Assembly: GCA_910575835.1 (NCBI GenBank)
Contig: CAJTGB010000037.1
Coordinates: forward strand, 1-52,428
DNA length: 52,428 bases
Reading direction: 5' to 3'
Origin: Lachnospiraceae bacterium
GTDB taxonomy: Bacteria; Bacillota; Clostridia; Lachnospirales; Lachnospiraceae
The position numbers and the translations under genes are program-made. Below are positions 8,804 to 17,744 of the stretch, one piece after another; position 1 is the stretch's first letter; every line of letters starts with the position of its first letter. The notes beneath the pieces were generated by a model that was not told the origin of the DNA, searched no databases, and was given only the letters and a program-made list of their open reading frames with translations.

Positions 8804-8825
8804 GCTATCGTCCCCTCTTCATGCA

Positions 8826-9614
8826 TTATCTCACAAGATATCCGCCGTCTACTACTAACAAAGTACCGTTCACATAATCGGAAGCGTGGCTTGCAAGGAA
8901 TACGGTCGCGCCCATAAGATCCTGTCTCTCGCCCCAGCGATCTGCCGGAATATGATTTTTGATCGCAATATACTTCGGATCATCTTCATTTCCGCTTCCC
9001 GTTCCACTTGTCATAGCTGTCTGGAAATATCCCGGCGCAATACCGTTTACACAGATACCGTATTTTCCTAACTCATCTGCATACGCTTTTGTAAGTCCCA
9101 TAAGTCCTGCCTTCATTGCAGCATATGCCGGGGATCCAAGTCCGCCCAAGAAGGAGAACAGCGAGCAGATATTAATGATCTTACCGCTTTTCTGAGGAAT
9201 CATATATTTGGCAACTGCATGGCTTAAGTCAAATGCTCCTGTCAGGTTGATCGCGATCATCGGATCCCACTCTGCCCTGCCAAAATCAAGCACATCGGCT
9301 ATCTTGCAGATACCGGCACAGTTTACAAGGATATCGATCTGTCCGTATGTCTCTACGCACTTCTCCGCGATCTTATCGCACATACCGTCCTCTGTCAAAT
9401 CACCCTGCATAAATGTATATTTTACTCCGCAATCCTCTATTAACTTTTTCGTTGTTCCGTCATCATCCACAAATGCAAATGCGAAGATATCTGCTCCTGC
9501 TTTTGCAAGCGCCAGTGCAAATGCCTGACCAAGTCCGCTGTTTCCTCCTGTTACGATCGCTTTCTTACCCTTCAGTGAAAAGAAATCCATAGAAAAATCA
9601 TTAATGTTTACCAT
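8826..9614 (-). CDS. ygcW: SDR-family oxidoreductase (YgcW-like)
   Basis: A 262-residue NAD(P)-dependent short-chain dehydrogenase. It has TGGNSGLGQ at about 22-30, NCAG in place of the usual NNAG near 110, the catalytic Ser in ICSLFSF, the catalytic YAAMK (YxxxK) and a C-terminal VNGTLLVVDGGYLVR. Both ends closely resemble what I recall of E. coli YgcW, including the opening FSMDFFSLKGKKAIVTG. It is first gene of the SDR-kinase unit, with ribosome site GGAGG and a 5' leader carrying a terminator and the conserved GTTAC/GTAAC element. It probably oxidises a hydroxyl of the pathway substrate. Confidence 0.9.
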   Translation of the reverse strand: MVNINDFSMDFFSLKGKKAIVTGGNSGLGQAFALALAKAGADIFAFAFVDDDGTTKKLIEDCGVKYTFMQGDLTEDGMCDKIAEKCVETYGQIDILVNCAGICKIADVLDFGRAEWDPMIAINLTGAFDLSHAVAKYMIPQKSGKIINICSLFSFLGGLGSPAYAAMKAGLMGLTKAYADELGKYGICVNGIAPGYFQTAMTSGTGSGNEDDPKYIAIKNHIPADRWGERQDLMGATVFLASHASDYVNGTLLVVDGGYLVR

Positions 9615-9726
9615 TGTAATTACCTCCGTCTTTCAATTTTAATATGTTCCTCTAAAAGAGTAGATTCCTATCTGCGCACAACAAGAATCAACAGAACATC
9701 ACTCTCCACCAGCGCCCTCAGAGAAT

Positions 9727-9794
9727 AAAAAAAAGAGCAACTTCTACCCATCTCCATAGGTAAAAGTTACTCTCTCTTCCGCTCTTTTAGTAAC
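9727..9794 (-). promoter_or_regulatory. 5'-end antiterminator/terminator leader of the SDR-kinase unit
   Basis: On the minus strand AGTTAC (9790-9794 for GTTAC) can pair with GTAACT (9766-9770 for GTAAC), enclosing two AGAG blocks. The alternative fold is a terminator: AGAG and AACTTTTACC pair with GGGTAGAAGTT and CTCT (9734-9776), followed by eight T (9727-9734). Both folds need the same GTAAC, so they exclude each other. The same arrangement occurs at 20063-20143 and 20292-20346. Confidence 0.75.
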
Positions 9795-9801
9795 TACGCA
9801 C

Positions 9802-9830
9802 ATTATAACCCTACAATATTAGATTGTCAA
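9802..9830 (-). promoter_or_regulatory. consensus sigma-A promoter of the SDR-kinase unit
   Basis: On the minus strand TTGACA (9825-9830), 17-bp spacer, TATAAT (9802-9807): both hexamers perfect. The GTTAC arm of the leader begins seven bases after the -10. Confidence 0.9.
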
Positions 9831-9864
9831 TATCGTGATAATAGCAAAAAACCAAATTCTATTT

Positions 9865-10746
9865 TTATGCATATTGTACAATCCTTGTCTCATTACTTAA
9901 CACCGGTGTAAAACGCTCTACTCTGAATTTCCTTACGAACAGCTCACATTTACAAAGAAAAAGGTAATAAATATTCTTTCCGCAGCCTCTCAGTGTCTCA
10001 AAATTCCCCTGTCCTTTTGCAATGCACAGATCCGCGTCTTCAATCCATGACAGGGCCGCCTCACTTACTTCATCCAGCGGCGTCCCCGGAACATCTGTGC
10101 CGTTCGAAACCACCTTAACCGTATCCGTAAGTCCTATGGCTTCAGCATCCATATACGTCGCATCATTTAATACCGGAGTTCCTCTGACGATAACGCCGAT
10201 TTCCAGCTTGGGATATAAATCTTTGATTACCTCGATGAATACTTTGTCAAGAACGATCTCTCCTGCATTATCTGTGATGTATGCCAGTTTCTTTGCATTC
10301 GCAAGTTCCTGACGCAAATGTTCTGTCTCATCCTCTGAGAGCCGGATCTTAGAACGATTTCCCAATAGTTCATTGAGCTTTTCTTCATTCACATCAGACA
10401 TAGCTCCAAAATCTATATAGTTTCCCATTACAGCATATTGGATACCTGCGAGGAACTTATCTTCTTCCTCTGAGATTTCCCGGCGTACCCGCTCTTCCTG
10501 TTCCAGAAGGATCTGGTTATACTTCTTCTTCGGATATTCGTAGGAATCTGATACATTAAGATAGGTCTCCACTGCGGAAATCACTTCTGCCATTAAGACG
10601 GGAGCAGACTTATCTCCTGCCGGGCCCAGTATCCTCTCCGTCTGCTCTAAGATCATTGCTCTGACATCCTCTGAAGCGCTGTACTGATCTAAAAGCCCTG
10701 ACACTTTATTTCTGCAACACTCCAAACATTCTTTTTCTGCTTTCAT
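9865..10746 (-). CDS. DUF89 / damage-control phosphatase family protein
   Basis: A 293-residue member of the DUF89 (ARMT1-like) family, metal-dependent phosphatases that remove sugar phosphates or damaged phosphometabolites. Family motifs are YITDNAGEIVLDKVFIE (about 185-201) and AKGQGNFETLRG (about 245-256). An N-terminal CLECC pair is also typical. The start at 10746 has AAAGGGGGAAG in front, and the longer reading frame from 10842 lacks a site and would overlap the GlpP gene. It is last gene of the long minus operon. It may clear a phosphorylated by-product of the kinase pathway. That role is inference. Confidence 0.82.
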   Translation of the reverse strand: MKAEKECLECCRNKVSGLLDQYSASEDVRAMILEQTERILGPAGDKSAPVLMAEVISAVETYLNVSDSYEYPKKKYNQILLEQEERVRREISEEEDKFLAGIQYAVMGNYIDFGAMSDVNEEKLNELLGNRSKIRLSEDETEHLRQELANAKKLAYITDNAGEIVLDKVFIEVIKDLYPKLEIGVIVRGTPVLNDATYMDAEAIGLTDTVKVVSNGTDVPGTPLDEVSEAALSWIEDADLCIAKGQGNFETLRGCGKNIYYLFLCKCELFVRKFRVERFTPVLSNETRIVQYA

Positions 10747-10801
10747 AGCTTCCCCCTTTCTGGTCAGCATAACCTCACTGCAGCTATCTGTATCAAAACC
10801 G

Positions 10802-11377
10802 CTAGCAGTCCCACAGACTGCGGTTCGTAGTGGCAACTGCAATCGCTCCCGCTTTCAGCGCACCGATGATGTCTTCTTTATCCTGTGTGAGCCCGCTTGC
10901 CACGATCGGTTTTTTAATCGTCTCTGCCAGATATTTCATGACCTTATAAAGTCCTGCGGGCAGAAACTCTACCACGTCCGGATTACAATTTTTTACATGC
11001 TTCTCAATATTCGCATACGTGAACCCATCCATCATATAAAAGCGCTGGATAGTAAACATGCCGAGCTCGTTCGCACGCTTGATCATTGCCGGTTTCATGC
11101 TGATGATCCCTTCCGCCTCCGTATATTTCTTAATAAAATCCACACTGATCTCTTTTGCAGAAAGGCCGACGATCAGATCGACATGAATAATCGCTCTTTT
11201 CCCCGATCCTCTCACCCTTTCTACAATATCAGCTATCGAGCAGATATCCCCGTACAGGACATATGCGATATCGCTGTCCGACTCTTTTAATGCTTCCAGC
11301 CATTCGTCATTTTTAATCTCCGGAATCACCGGGCATTTTTCTGTCGATTCCAGAAAGCTTTGTTTTGTTAAAGACAC
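10802..11377 (-). CDS. GlpP-family antiterminator (YgcP-like)
   Basis: A 191-residue TIM-barrel-like RNA-binding regulator. In Bacillus, GlpP binds glycerol 3-phosphate and lets polymerase read through terminators in glp leaders. Typical segments are IIHVDLIVGLSAKE, VVEFLPAGLYKVMK and a phosphate-binding end (PIVASGLTQDKED and AVATTNRSLW). It lies 3 nt after the BCCT carrier gene in the long minus operon. E. coli YgcP is the counterpart in the ygc cluster. Three units of this cluster begin with terminator leaders (9727-9794, 20063-20143, 20292-20346), so it is the obvious candidate to act on them. Confidence 0.88.
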   Translation of the reverse strand: MSLTKQSFLESTEKCPVIPEIKNDEWLEALKESDSDIAYVLYGDICSIADIVERVRGSGKRAIIHVDLIVGLSAKEISVDFIKKYTEAEGIISMKPAMIKRANELGMFTIQRFYMMDGFTYANIEKHVKNCNPDVVEFLPAGLYKVMKYLAETIKKPIVASGLTQDKEDIIGALKAGAIAVATTNRSLWDC

Positions 11378-11380
11378 CTT

Positions 11381-13003
11381 TTACTCCTCCTGCTTCTGCT
11401 CCTGCAAAACCTCAATAGACAGGCGCACGCTTTCAATCGGCCTGCCTGCGCTATCATAGTCTTCTTTATGTACATCATACTTCTGCGGATTAAGACCGAT
11501 TTTCAATAAGCCTGCAATCATGATGATCATCAGGAACATATTCGGAAAGCCGCCGAGATTCGATGCCGCCTTAATCCCGTCGATTCCTGCAAAACTGATC
11601 AGAATCCATGTAGTCAGCGCCATCGTAATGCCCCATACGGCCTTCAGCCACGCCGGAGATTCCTGATTATCCTGCGTCACTCCGCTTGTGCATAATCCCG
11701 CCATAGCATTCGTATTGGAATCCGTCGCTGTAACGAAAGAGATGAATACGATGAACAGATAAAACGGAATTACGATCATAGAAAGCGGCAACTGCTCAAA
11801 CACCGAATATACAACTGACTCCGCACCGCTCTCAGACATTATATCATATAATCCCGCTCCGTTTAACTCATAATATATTGTAGCGGTGGAAAATAATCCC
11901 ATCCAGATCGTACTGAAAACTGCCGGAATAATAAAATTGCATTTAATAGCGTCTTTAATCGTATAGCCCTTTAATATCTTTCCTAAGAATACCGCTGTGA
12001 TCGGCGTCCACGCCAGCCAGTTACACCAGTAAAAATTCGGCCAGCTCTTCGCCCATCCGTCCTTGAAAATGTCTCCTGTCATCAGGCTCATCCTGAAGAA
12101 GTCCTGTATATACGCCCCCCACGACTCAGCCGTAAAATTCAGCATAAATGCAGTCGGTCCAAGTATAAAGACAAATAAAAGCAATACCATATACACCTTT
12201 GCATTGATGGAGGATAAAATCCGGATTCCGTTCATGACGCCGGAAATACTGGAAAGGATAAACGCCGCCGCGATAACCGCGATGATCACGCCCCACGAAA
12301 CCATACCGCTCTTGATCCCAAACACCTGCTCCACACCGCCGGCAATGTTCATCGCGCCTGTTCCAAGAGCTGCCGCTACACCTGCCGACAGCGCAAACAG
12401 ACAAAGCACGTCAACTGCTCCATTATACTTTTTGATCTTGTCGCCAAACACCGGAACCAGAGCCGAGCCCATAGAGTATGGCTGGTTCATGTTATAAAAT
12501 ACAAAGGTAAAAATGAGGGTTGCCACTGTATAAATCGCATACGGCGACCACGTCCATTCCAGAAACATTGTCTTCATCGCAAATACGGCTGCTTCTGCCG
12601 AACCTGCCTCCGCTCCCTCTGCCACTGCAGGCGCATACAGATGGTACATCGGCTCCGCGCACGCCCAGAACAAAATCCCTGCAGCAATCGTCGTACAAAG
12701 CGTGATCCATACCAGATTCATATAATTCATGATCGGCCTTGCCTTGCTGCCGCCGATCCTCACTTTCCCAAGCGGTGAAAAATATACATAAACCACTGTC
12801 GCAACACACGCCAGCGTAGTCAGATTAAACGCCCACGCAAAATTATTTAAGATCCAGCTTGTCACAGTATTCAGCCCTAAGAGAAACGCATCGCCATTTG
12901 CCAGGCTGACGATCACCATTGCCACCAGTAAAAGCCATGGCGGGAAAAATACGCCTTTTCGCAACGTCAATTTTACTGTCTTTTCATCCATAGTATGTCC
13001 CAT
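11381..13003 (-). CDS. BCCT-family transporter
   Basis: A 540-residue membrane carrier with about 12 hydrophobic helices. The BCCT signature GILFWACAEPMYH is near residue 105, and the Trp-rich substrate helix LAWTPITAVFLGKILKGY near 335. BCCT proteins move betaine, choline, carnitine or related trimethylammonium compounds, by Na+/H+ symport or exchange. The segment TMFLEWTWSPYAIY replaces the more usual HWGxHPWAIY, so the substrate may differ. AGGAG eight bases before the ATG supports the start. It lies 5 nt behind the YcxB-like gene and 3 nt before glpP. No BCCT gene is known to me in the E. coli ygc cluster. Confidence 0.87.
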   Translation of the reverse strand: MGHTMDEKTVKLTLRKGVFFPPWLLLVAMVIVSLANGDAFLLGLNTVTSWILNNFAWAFNLTTLACVATVVYVYFSPLGKVRIGGSKARPIMNYMNLVWITLCTTIAAGILFWACAEPMYHLYAPAVAEGAEAGSAEAAVFAMKTMFLEWTWSPYAIYTVATLIFTFVFYNMNQPYSMGSALVPVFGDKIKKYNGAVDVLCLFALSAGVAAALGTGAMNIAGGVEQVFGIKSGMVSWGVIIAVIAAAFILSSISGVMNGIRILSSINAKVYMVLLLFVFILGPTAFMLNFTAESWGAYIQDFFRMSLMTGDIFKDGWAKSWPNFYWCNWLAWTPITAVFLGKILKGYTIKDAIKCNFIIPAVFSTIWMGLFSTATIYYELNGAGLYDIMSESGAESVVYSVFEQLPLSMIVIPFYLFIVFISFVTATDSNTNAMAGLCTSGVTQDNQESPAWLKAVWGITMALTTWILISFAGIDGIKAASNLGGFPNMFLMIIMIAGLLKIGLNPQKYDVHKEDYDSAGRPIESVRLSIEVLQEQKQEE

Positions 13004-13008
13004 TCATT

Positions 13009-13515
13009 TCACTCCTTTTTTATCACTACATTTACCGTGTCTGCCCGATACTTTCTTGCAAGCTGTACCAGTTTTTCTTCCCGCTCTCTGCCTAATATAC
13101 GTCTTGGAATCGCATAGATCTCTCTGTCCGCCCTTAATATATACATTTTTCCCGAAACATAAAATTTCAGTTTCATCTCCTTAAGTTTTATTCTCTTATT
13201 CTGACCAGCCGCTTCAATATAGTCATCTCCAATCATGAGCTGATAGCTGCCTCCGCGGCCAATCATCCTCTCTGCCGTTTTTCTTCTCTGCCACTGCGGT
13301 CCGTACCATAGATAAAACAACATCAAAATAATCATAAGCAGTATGAAAAACAGAAAAAAACGTTCGGGATTCTTTATATATGCTGCTAAAACCGCCACCC
13401 CAAGTACACTTAAAATTACAAGATTTACACTCTTTAATCCCCCTTCCCGCTTCCAGTCAAGGCAGAGCAGCGTTTCTTCTATTTCTTCTTTTGTAAGCTC
13501 ATATTTAAGCTTCAG
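13009..13515 (-). CDS. YcxB-like membrane protein with probable CTG start
   Basis: A 168-residue protein: a short cytoplasmic N-terminus (KLKYELTKEEIEETLLCL), two membrane helices (around VNLVILSVLGVAVLAAY and FFLFFILLMIILMLFYLW), then a soluble YcxB-like domain with basic and Tyr residues. The first ATG/GTG/TTG in frame is a GTG at 13398, which would cut through the first helix. The N-terminal domain instead begins at a CTG (13513-13515) eight bases after GGAG and directly behind an in-frame TAG, so CTG is the best start. The frame overlaps the etfA stop by 11 nt. Function unknown. Confidence 0.7.
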   Translation of the reverse strand: MKLKYELTKEEIEETLLCLDWKREGGLKSVNLVILSVLGVAVLAAYIKNPERFFLFFILLMIILMLFYLWYGPQWQRRKTAERMIGRGGSYQLMIGDDYIEAAGQNKRIKLKEMKLKFYVSGKMYILRADREIYAIPRRILGREREEKLVQLARKYRADTVNVVIKKE

Positions 13516-14518
13516 CTATCTCACTCCTTCCCTTTTTTAATCTCTGAATCAACTCAGGAACTATATCATACAGGTCTGCACATACCGGATAATGCGCAAC
13601 GTCAAATATCCGTGCATTTGCGTCTGTATTGATTGCAATAATATTCTTTGTATTTCTCATACCCGCCATGAACTGTACTGTACCAGATACCCCGCAGGTT
13701 ATCATATACTCGGGACTGACTGTGTTCCCCGATAACCCGATCTGCTCTGCGGCTTTCGTCCACCCCTTCTCAACGAGGGCACGGCTTGACGCCATCTTCC
13801 CGCCAAGCAGCCCGGCAAGCTCTCTTAACATGGCAAGGTCTTCCTTTTTTTTCACGCCTCTGCCTGCAACGACAAGAACTTTTTGCTTCGTAATGTCCTC
13901 TTGTGCCTCTACAGGTATCGATTTCAATACTCTTATAATATCTATATTTTTATTCTGTACTGTTTTTCTAATATAGGCCGTATCCTTCAGATTGTTTTTC
14001 TCAATCGCTTCTACGACTCCCGGACGAACTGTTGCAAACTGCGGCCTGCGCTCTGGCGTTACAATACTTGCCATCACATTTCCTCCAAATGCAGGTCTGG
14101 TCTGTATCAGCCCGCCATCCTCTGCAATAGAAAGCGCAGTGCAGTCTGCCGTCAGTCCTGTCCGAAACGCAACCGCGAGTCTCGGAGCCAGCGAGCGCCC
14201 TTCCAAAGTTCCGCCGATCAGCACGATCGCCGGCTTCAATCGCCTGATACACTCTGCTGCGATCTCTTCGTACCAGAGCGGTGTATATTCATCTTCTGTC
14301 TCATACAGGTATGCGCATTCGATCGGATATCCGGTAAGCTCTTCTTGAATACGTTCCATGTCCTCTCCTATTCCCAGGACATATACCTCTTCCCTCGTCT
14401 GTCTGGAAAGCCGATAAGCTTCACCGATTAATTCAATCCCTGCTTTATGAATGTGCCCCTTATAACATTCCAGATATACAAGGATACCGGACCACTTGGC
14501 TATTTCCTTTTCTCTCAT
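13505..14518 (-). CDS. etfA: electron transfer flavoprotein alpha subunit
   Basis: A 337-residue EtfA. The N-terminal domain (about 10-190) is the Rossmann-like Etf domain (IVLIGGTLEGRSLAPRLA). The C-terminal FAD domain shows VVAGRGVKKKEDL, GCVSGT-type TCGVSGTVQFMAGM and IIAINTDANARIFDVA, the classic EtfA signature. The start at 14518 has AGGAGGG before it and shares ATGA with the etfB stop. With etfB (14515-15312) and the FAD dehydrogenase (15330-16760) it forms a contiguous dehydrogenase-Etf module. It resembles in order the lactate-dehydrogenase/Etf complexes of anaerobes. Confidence 0.93.
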   Translation of the reverse strand: MREKEIAKWSGILVYLECYKGHIHKAGIELIGEAYRLSRQTREEVYVLGIGEDMERIQEELTGYPIECAYLYETEDEYTPLWYEEIAAECIRRLKPAIVLIGGTLEGRSLAPRLAVAFRTGLTADCTALSIAEDGGLIQTRPAFGGNVMASIVTPERRPQFATVRPGVVEAIEKNNLKDTAYIRKTVQNKNIDIIRVLKSIPVEAQEDITKQKVLVVAGRGVKKKEDLAMLRELAGLLGGKMASSRALVEKGWTKAAEQIGLSGNTVSPEYMITCGVSGTVQFMAGMRNTKNIIAINTDANARIFDVAHYPVCADLYDIVPELIQRLKKGRSEIAEA

Positions 14519-15312
14519 TGCAGTCCCTCCTGTATACATGATCCTAATACCGTCATAATATAATCTGCAGCCATTTTTTTATCCAGACTGACAACCTCTT
14601 TCTTCTCTGTCCGCTTTGGCGGGAAGATTCTTTTTACTTTTGTTGCAGAGCCGGACAGCCCGTAATCCTTTACATCCGTATTCTTAAAATCCTCTATGGA
14701 AATCCTGCCGATTGGTTTCTTTTTCCCGCTGATCTTCAATTTTAATGACGGCATTCTGGGAATGAAAGCTTCTCTCTCTACAGATAACAAGCATGGCGAT
14801 TGTACCTCTGCCTCTACTTCTCTTTGTTCCATGCAGTAAGATATCTTAAACCTTTCGTTATCTTTAAGCTCTATTCGCTTCACCCAGTTAAAATGGGGCA
14901 TATTCATCCAACGTGCCAAAGCGCCGCTCACCTGTGCTGTATCTCCGTCTGTTGTCTGACGGCCGCACAAAATCATCTCAAACCTTCCGACAGATTCGAT
15001 CGCCTGCATTAAAGTATACGAAGTAGCCAAGACATCGGATCCTGCGAATTCCTTCCCACAGATCAGATATCCCATATCCGCTCCCATTGCATATGCTGTC
15101 CTAAGTACTGCCTCTGCTTTTTCCGGCCCCATGGTAAATACATGGATCTGTGCTCCTGTCTGCTCTTTCAGACAAAGGGCCGCCTCCAAAGCCGCCAGAT
15201 CATATGTATTTACGATTGCTTCAAGTCCCGCTCTTTTTAGCATCCCAGTCTCTTTATCCATATCTCCTTCTGATGTGGCGGGAACCTGTTTCATACACAC
15301 TGCTATCCTCAT
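14515..15312 (-). CDS. etfB: electron transfer flavoprotein beta subunit, bifurcating-type motifs
   Basis: A 265-residue EtfB. RIAVCMKQVPATSEG opens the protein, followed by NTYDLAALEAALCLKE, VFTMGPEKAEAVLRTAYAMG and CGRQTTDGDTAQVSGALA. The last two correspond to the nucleotide and flavin-binding segments of EtfBs that carry FAD rather than AMP, as in electron-bifurcating Etfs. Whether this one bifurcates is inference. The start at 15312 is favoured over 15324 because GGAG stands six bases before it. The gene lies 17 nt after the FAD dehydrogenase and overlaps etfA by 4 nt. Confidence 0.92.
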   Translation of the reverse strand: MRIAVCMKQVPATSEGDMDKETGMLKRAGLEAIVNTYDLAALEAALCLKEQTGAQIHVFTMGPEKAEAVLRTAYAMGADMGYLICGKEFAGSDVLATSYTLMQAIESVGRFEMILCGRQTTDGDTAQVSGALARWMNMPHFNWVKRIELKDNERFKISYCMEQREVEAEVQSPCLLSVEREAFIPRMPSLKLKISGKKKPIGRISIEDFKNTDVKDYGLSGSATKVKRIFPPKRTEKKEVVSLDKKMAADYIMTVLGSCIQEGLQ

Positions 15313-15329
15313 ATGCTTCTCCATTTCAG

Positions 15330-16760
15330 CTAATAAAATGCTTCCAGTATATTACCCCTGTTCAGCATATTCTCAGCATCGAACAATTCTTTTGCCTTTT
15401 TGCATTTCTCTATATATTCTTTCGGGAGCAGATCGCCGAGCATTTCTCTTTTCAGTTTTCCGACACCATGTTCACCGATCAGAGCTCCCTGTTTATTTTT
15501 GATTCTCAATGCCCACTTGCGCACCAGCTCTACTCCTCTGCAATATTCCTCATACGTCTCTGGAAGAATATTGACATGGAGATGATTTTCCATTGCATGT
15601 CCGAAGATACATCCTTTAAGCCCCGCAGCGGTGAGTTCTTCCGCAAAAGCTTCCAATACGTCCGCAAATGTACCCTCAGACAGCATATCCATGCCGAGCT
15701 TGGTAATCCTGCCGTCTTCCCTGTGCTGTTCTTCGATAAACAGATTCACCGTCTCTGCCGCCGCATGTCGGAATACATGCAGCTTTTCTACCTCTGCTTC
15801 TTCTGACACTGCCCACGCTTCTTCCGAATCGCTCCCACACTCCATTGCCGTCTCCATCAGTTGTTCCGCGATCTCTTCAATTCCCTCTTCTGCTCCATGA
15901 ATCTCTGTATATATCATGGCCGCGACCTCCGGCCTGATATCCGGGAGCTCTTTTATCTTCGTCATAGTAGCTTTTCTTGACTCAATCATATCAAGACTTA
16001 TCCTGTCTATATATTCTACTGCTGCTATAGCCGCCGACCCGCTTTCTGGCATACCCGTTTTCAAATCATCTACAAACTTTGCCGCATCCGCATCTTCTTC
16101 AAAGAAAAATGCGATCCCCCAGACTGCTTCCGGTTTCGGAACCAGCTTCAATGTAAGCTCTGTGATGATTCCGGTAGTTCCTTCTTTTCCAAGCACCAGT
16201 TCAAGCGCATCCGCCTGCTCTGTATCCGAAAGCTCCCTGTTCTCTCCCCGGCGAAGCTTTATGGTCTGCCCCCGATAATTCATAATGCTTACCGACTCAA
16301 TATATTGCTCACTTTTCCCATATAAAATACGGCTGATCCCCTGAGCGCCGGATGCTGCGATACCTCCGACGCTGGCTGAAGTCTCTGTCGGATCTACCGG
16401 CCAGAACTGCGGATTTTTCCGGAACAGATTATTGATTTCTTTCCTTAAGTCTATCAGATTGATTCCCGGCTGGACCGATATCCGTCCTGTCCCGTCTTCT
16501 TCCATCCATGAATCCAGTACCTGATTCATATGGGAAAGGTTCAGGATATGACCGCCCTTAGGGATCGCAGCGCCTACAATACCCGTCTTTGCACCCTGTA
16601 TAGTTATAGGTACTTTCCTGTCAGATAACTCTTTCAAGATCTCTGCCGCCTCGCCCGAAGTCTCCGGAAAGGATATGCTGTCTGCATATCCGCTGTATTT
16701 GGATTCATCCGTAAGATATTCTTCGTATTGTCCGCCCATTGGATAAATATTCTGTGACAT
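15330..16760 (-). CDS. FAD-linked dehydrogenase, GlcD/lactate-dehydrogenase type
   Basis: A 476-residue VAO-fold flavoprotein oxidising a 2-hydroxy acid or similar alcohol. The FAD-binding domain has PITIQGAKTGIVGAAIP near 55-70 and TETSASVGGIAASGAQG near 120-136. The C-terminal cap has the metal/substrate His segment HAMENHLHVNIL and the final GALIGEHGVGKLKREML. A start at 16760 has AGGTGG seven bases upstream. An ATG at 16784, adjoining the previous stop, is possible but has no site. With the following etfB and etfA it makes a module like the confurcating LDH-Etf of acetogens. It is a different protein from YgcU at 18560. Confidence 0.9.
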   Translation of the reverse strand: MSQNIYPMGGQYEEYLTDESKYSGYADSISFPETSGEAAEILKELSDRKVPITIQGAKTGIVGAAIPKGGHILNLSHMNQVLDSWMEEDGTGRISVQPGINLIDLRKEINNLFRKNPQFWPVDPTETSASVGGIAASGAQGISRILYGKSEQYIESVSIMNYRGQTIKLRRGENRELSDTEQADALELVLGKEGTTGIITELTLKLVPKPEAVWGIAFFFEEDADAAKFVDDLKTGMPESGSAAIAAVEYIDRISLDMIESRKATMTKIKELPDIRPEVAAMIYTEIHGAEEGIEEIAEQLMETAMECGSDSEEAWAVSEEAEVEKLHVFRHAAAETVNLFIEEQHREDGRITKLGMDMLSEGTFADVLEAFAEELTAAGLKGCIFGHAMENHLHVNILPETYEEYCRGVELVRKWALRIKNKQGALIGEHGVGKLKREMLGDLLPKEYIEKCKKAKELFDAENMLNRGNILEAFY

Positions 16761-16784
16761 ATCTTTACCACCTGTTCTTTTCAT

Positions 16785-17744
16785 CTATTTGCAGATATTA
16801 TTTAATTCTTCCATTATCGGAAGGAAATCATCGACAATTGCCACATCTGCCATCTTCATGATCGGAGCTTTCTCATCTGTATTGATCGCAACGATGAATT
16901 TACTTTTCTCGATTCCTGCATAGAATGCCGCCGCCCCTGATACTCCTGCCGTAATACAGACCTCGGGTCCTACCATAGCTCCCGAAACACCGATCAGCCG
17001 GTTCATAGGCTTCCACGCATTCATCGCTGCCGGACGGCTGACTGCCACCTCTGCTTTAAGGCCTCTGGCAGTCTTGTCGATCACCGCCATATTCTCTTTA
17101 TTCTTTACGCCGCGCCCTGCCGCCAAAATAACCTTTGCCTCGTCAAGTCCTCCTGCCAAAGCTTCCGGGTAAAATTCCTGCGACACAATATGCTCCGCCA
17201 TATTCTCACAGCTAATTTCTTCTTTGATGACAAAGCTGCCCATCCTGAGTTCCTGACTCGCTGCTCCCCTTGCAAGGCTGATACAATAAGGCTCTCTCTC
17301 CATAACAAAGGCAGCTTCCATGTGGTTCGCATATACCATCTTCATTACATGTATTTTATTAATTAATTCACCGTCTCCTGCCGACTCCTCTGACAGCCAC
17401 AAACTCTCTGCTTCCGTAACTGAGCTGCCGGAAAGTCTTGCCGCCATACGTACCGAAAGCTCGGTGCCGGCGTCGTCATTTCCAAAAATGTATAATCCCC
17501 CGTCTGCTATCCGGTCACAAAGCCCATGGAGAACCGCCTCCGGCGCATATTCTCTGGCACTGATAAGCACGGCCTCTTTTGAATGATGCCGCTCAAGCTT
17601 TTGCACATCTTCAGCAGACCGGCAATAGATAATTGCCTCGCCCTGTTCCATCCCGTTCAGATACTTTTGTGCAAATCCCATCTGTTCTTCCATCTGTCTG
17701 AGGACATCGTCTGCATAACCATTTACAACAAAATGATATCTCAT
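16785..17744 (-). CDS. EtfA-like protein (YgcQ-like)
   Basis: A 319-residue EtfA homologue. The N-terminal half is strongly diverged from canonical EtfA. The C-terminal FAD domain is clear: ILAAGRGVKNKENMAV, GVSGAMVGPEVCITAGVSGA, and FIVAINTDEKAPIMKMADVA. Its start shares ATGA with the stop of the EtfB-like gene. In E. coli, ygcQ and ygcR encode such a divergent pair beside ygcU, and the order here is the same. It likely accepts electrons from the YgcU-like flavoprotein. That link rests on conserved neighbourhood only. Confidence 0.88.
   Translation of the reverse strand: MRYHFVVNGYADDVLRQMEEQMGFAQKYLNGMEQGEAIIYCRSAEDVQKLERHHSKEAVLISAREYAPEAVLHGLCDRIADGGLYIFGNDDAGTELSVRMAARLSGSSVTEAESLWLSEESAGDGELINKIHVMKMVYANHMEAAFVMEREPYCISLARGAASQELRMGSFVIKEEISCENMAEHIVSQEFYPEALAGGLDEAKVILAAGRGVKNKENMAVIDKTARGLKAEVAVSRPAAMNAWKPMNRLIGVSGAMVGPEVCITAGVSGAAAFYAGIEKSKFIVAINTDEKAPIMKMADVAIVDDFLPIMEELNNICK

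Noticed and set aside
13009-13398. YcxB-like protein starting at the GTG at 13398
   Set aside because: It would remove the N-terminal domain and half of the first membrane helix and has no ribosome site.
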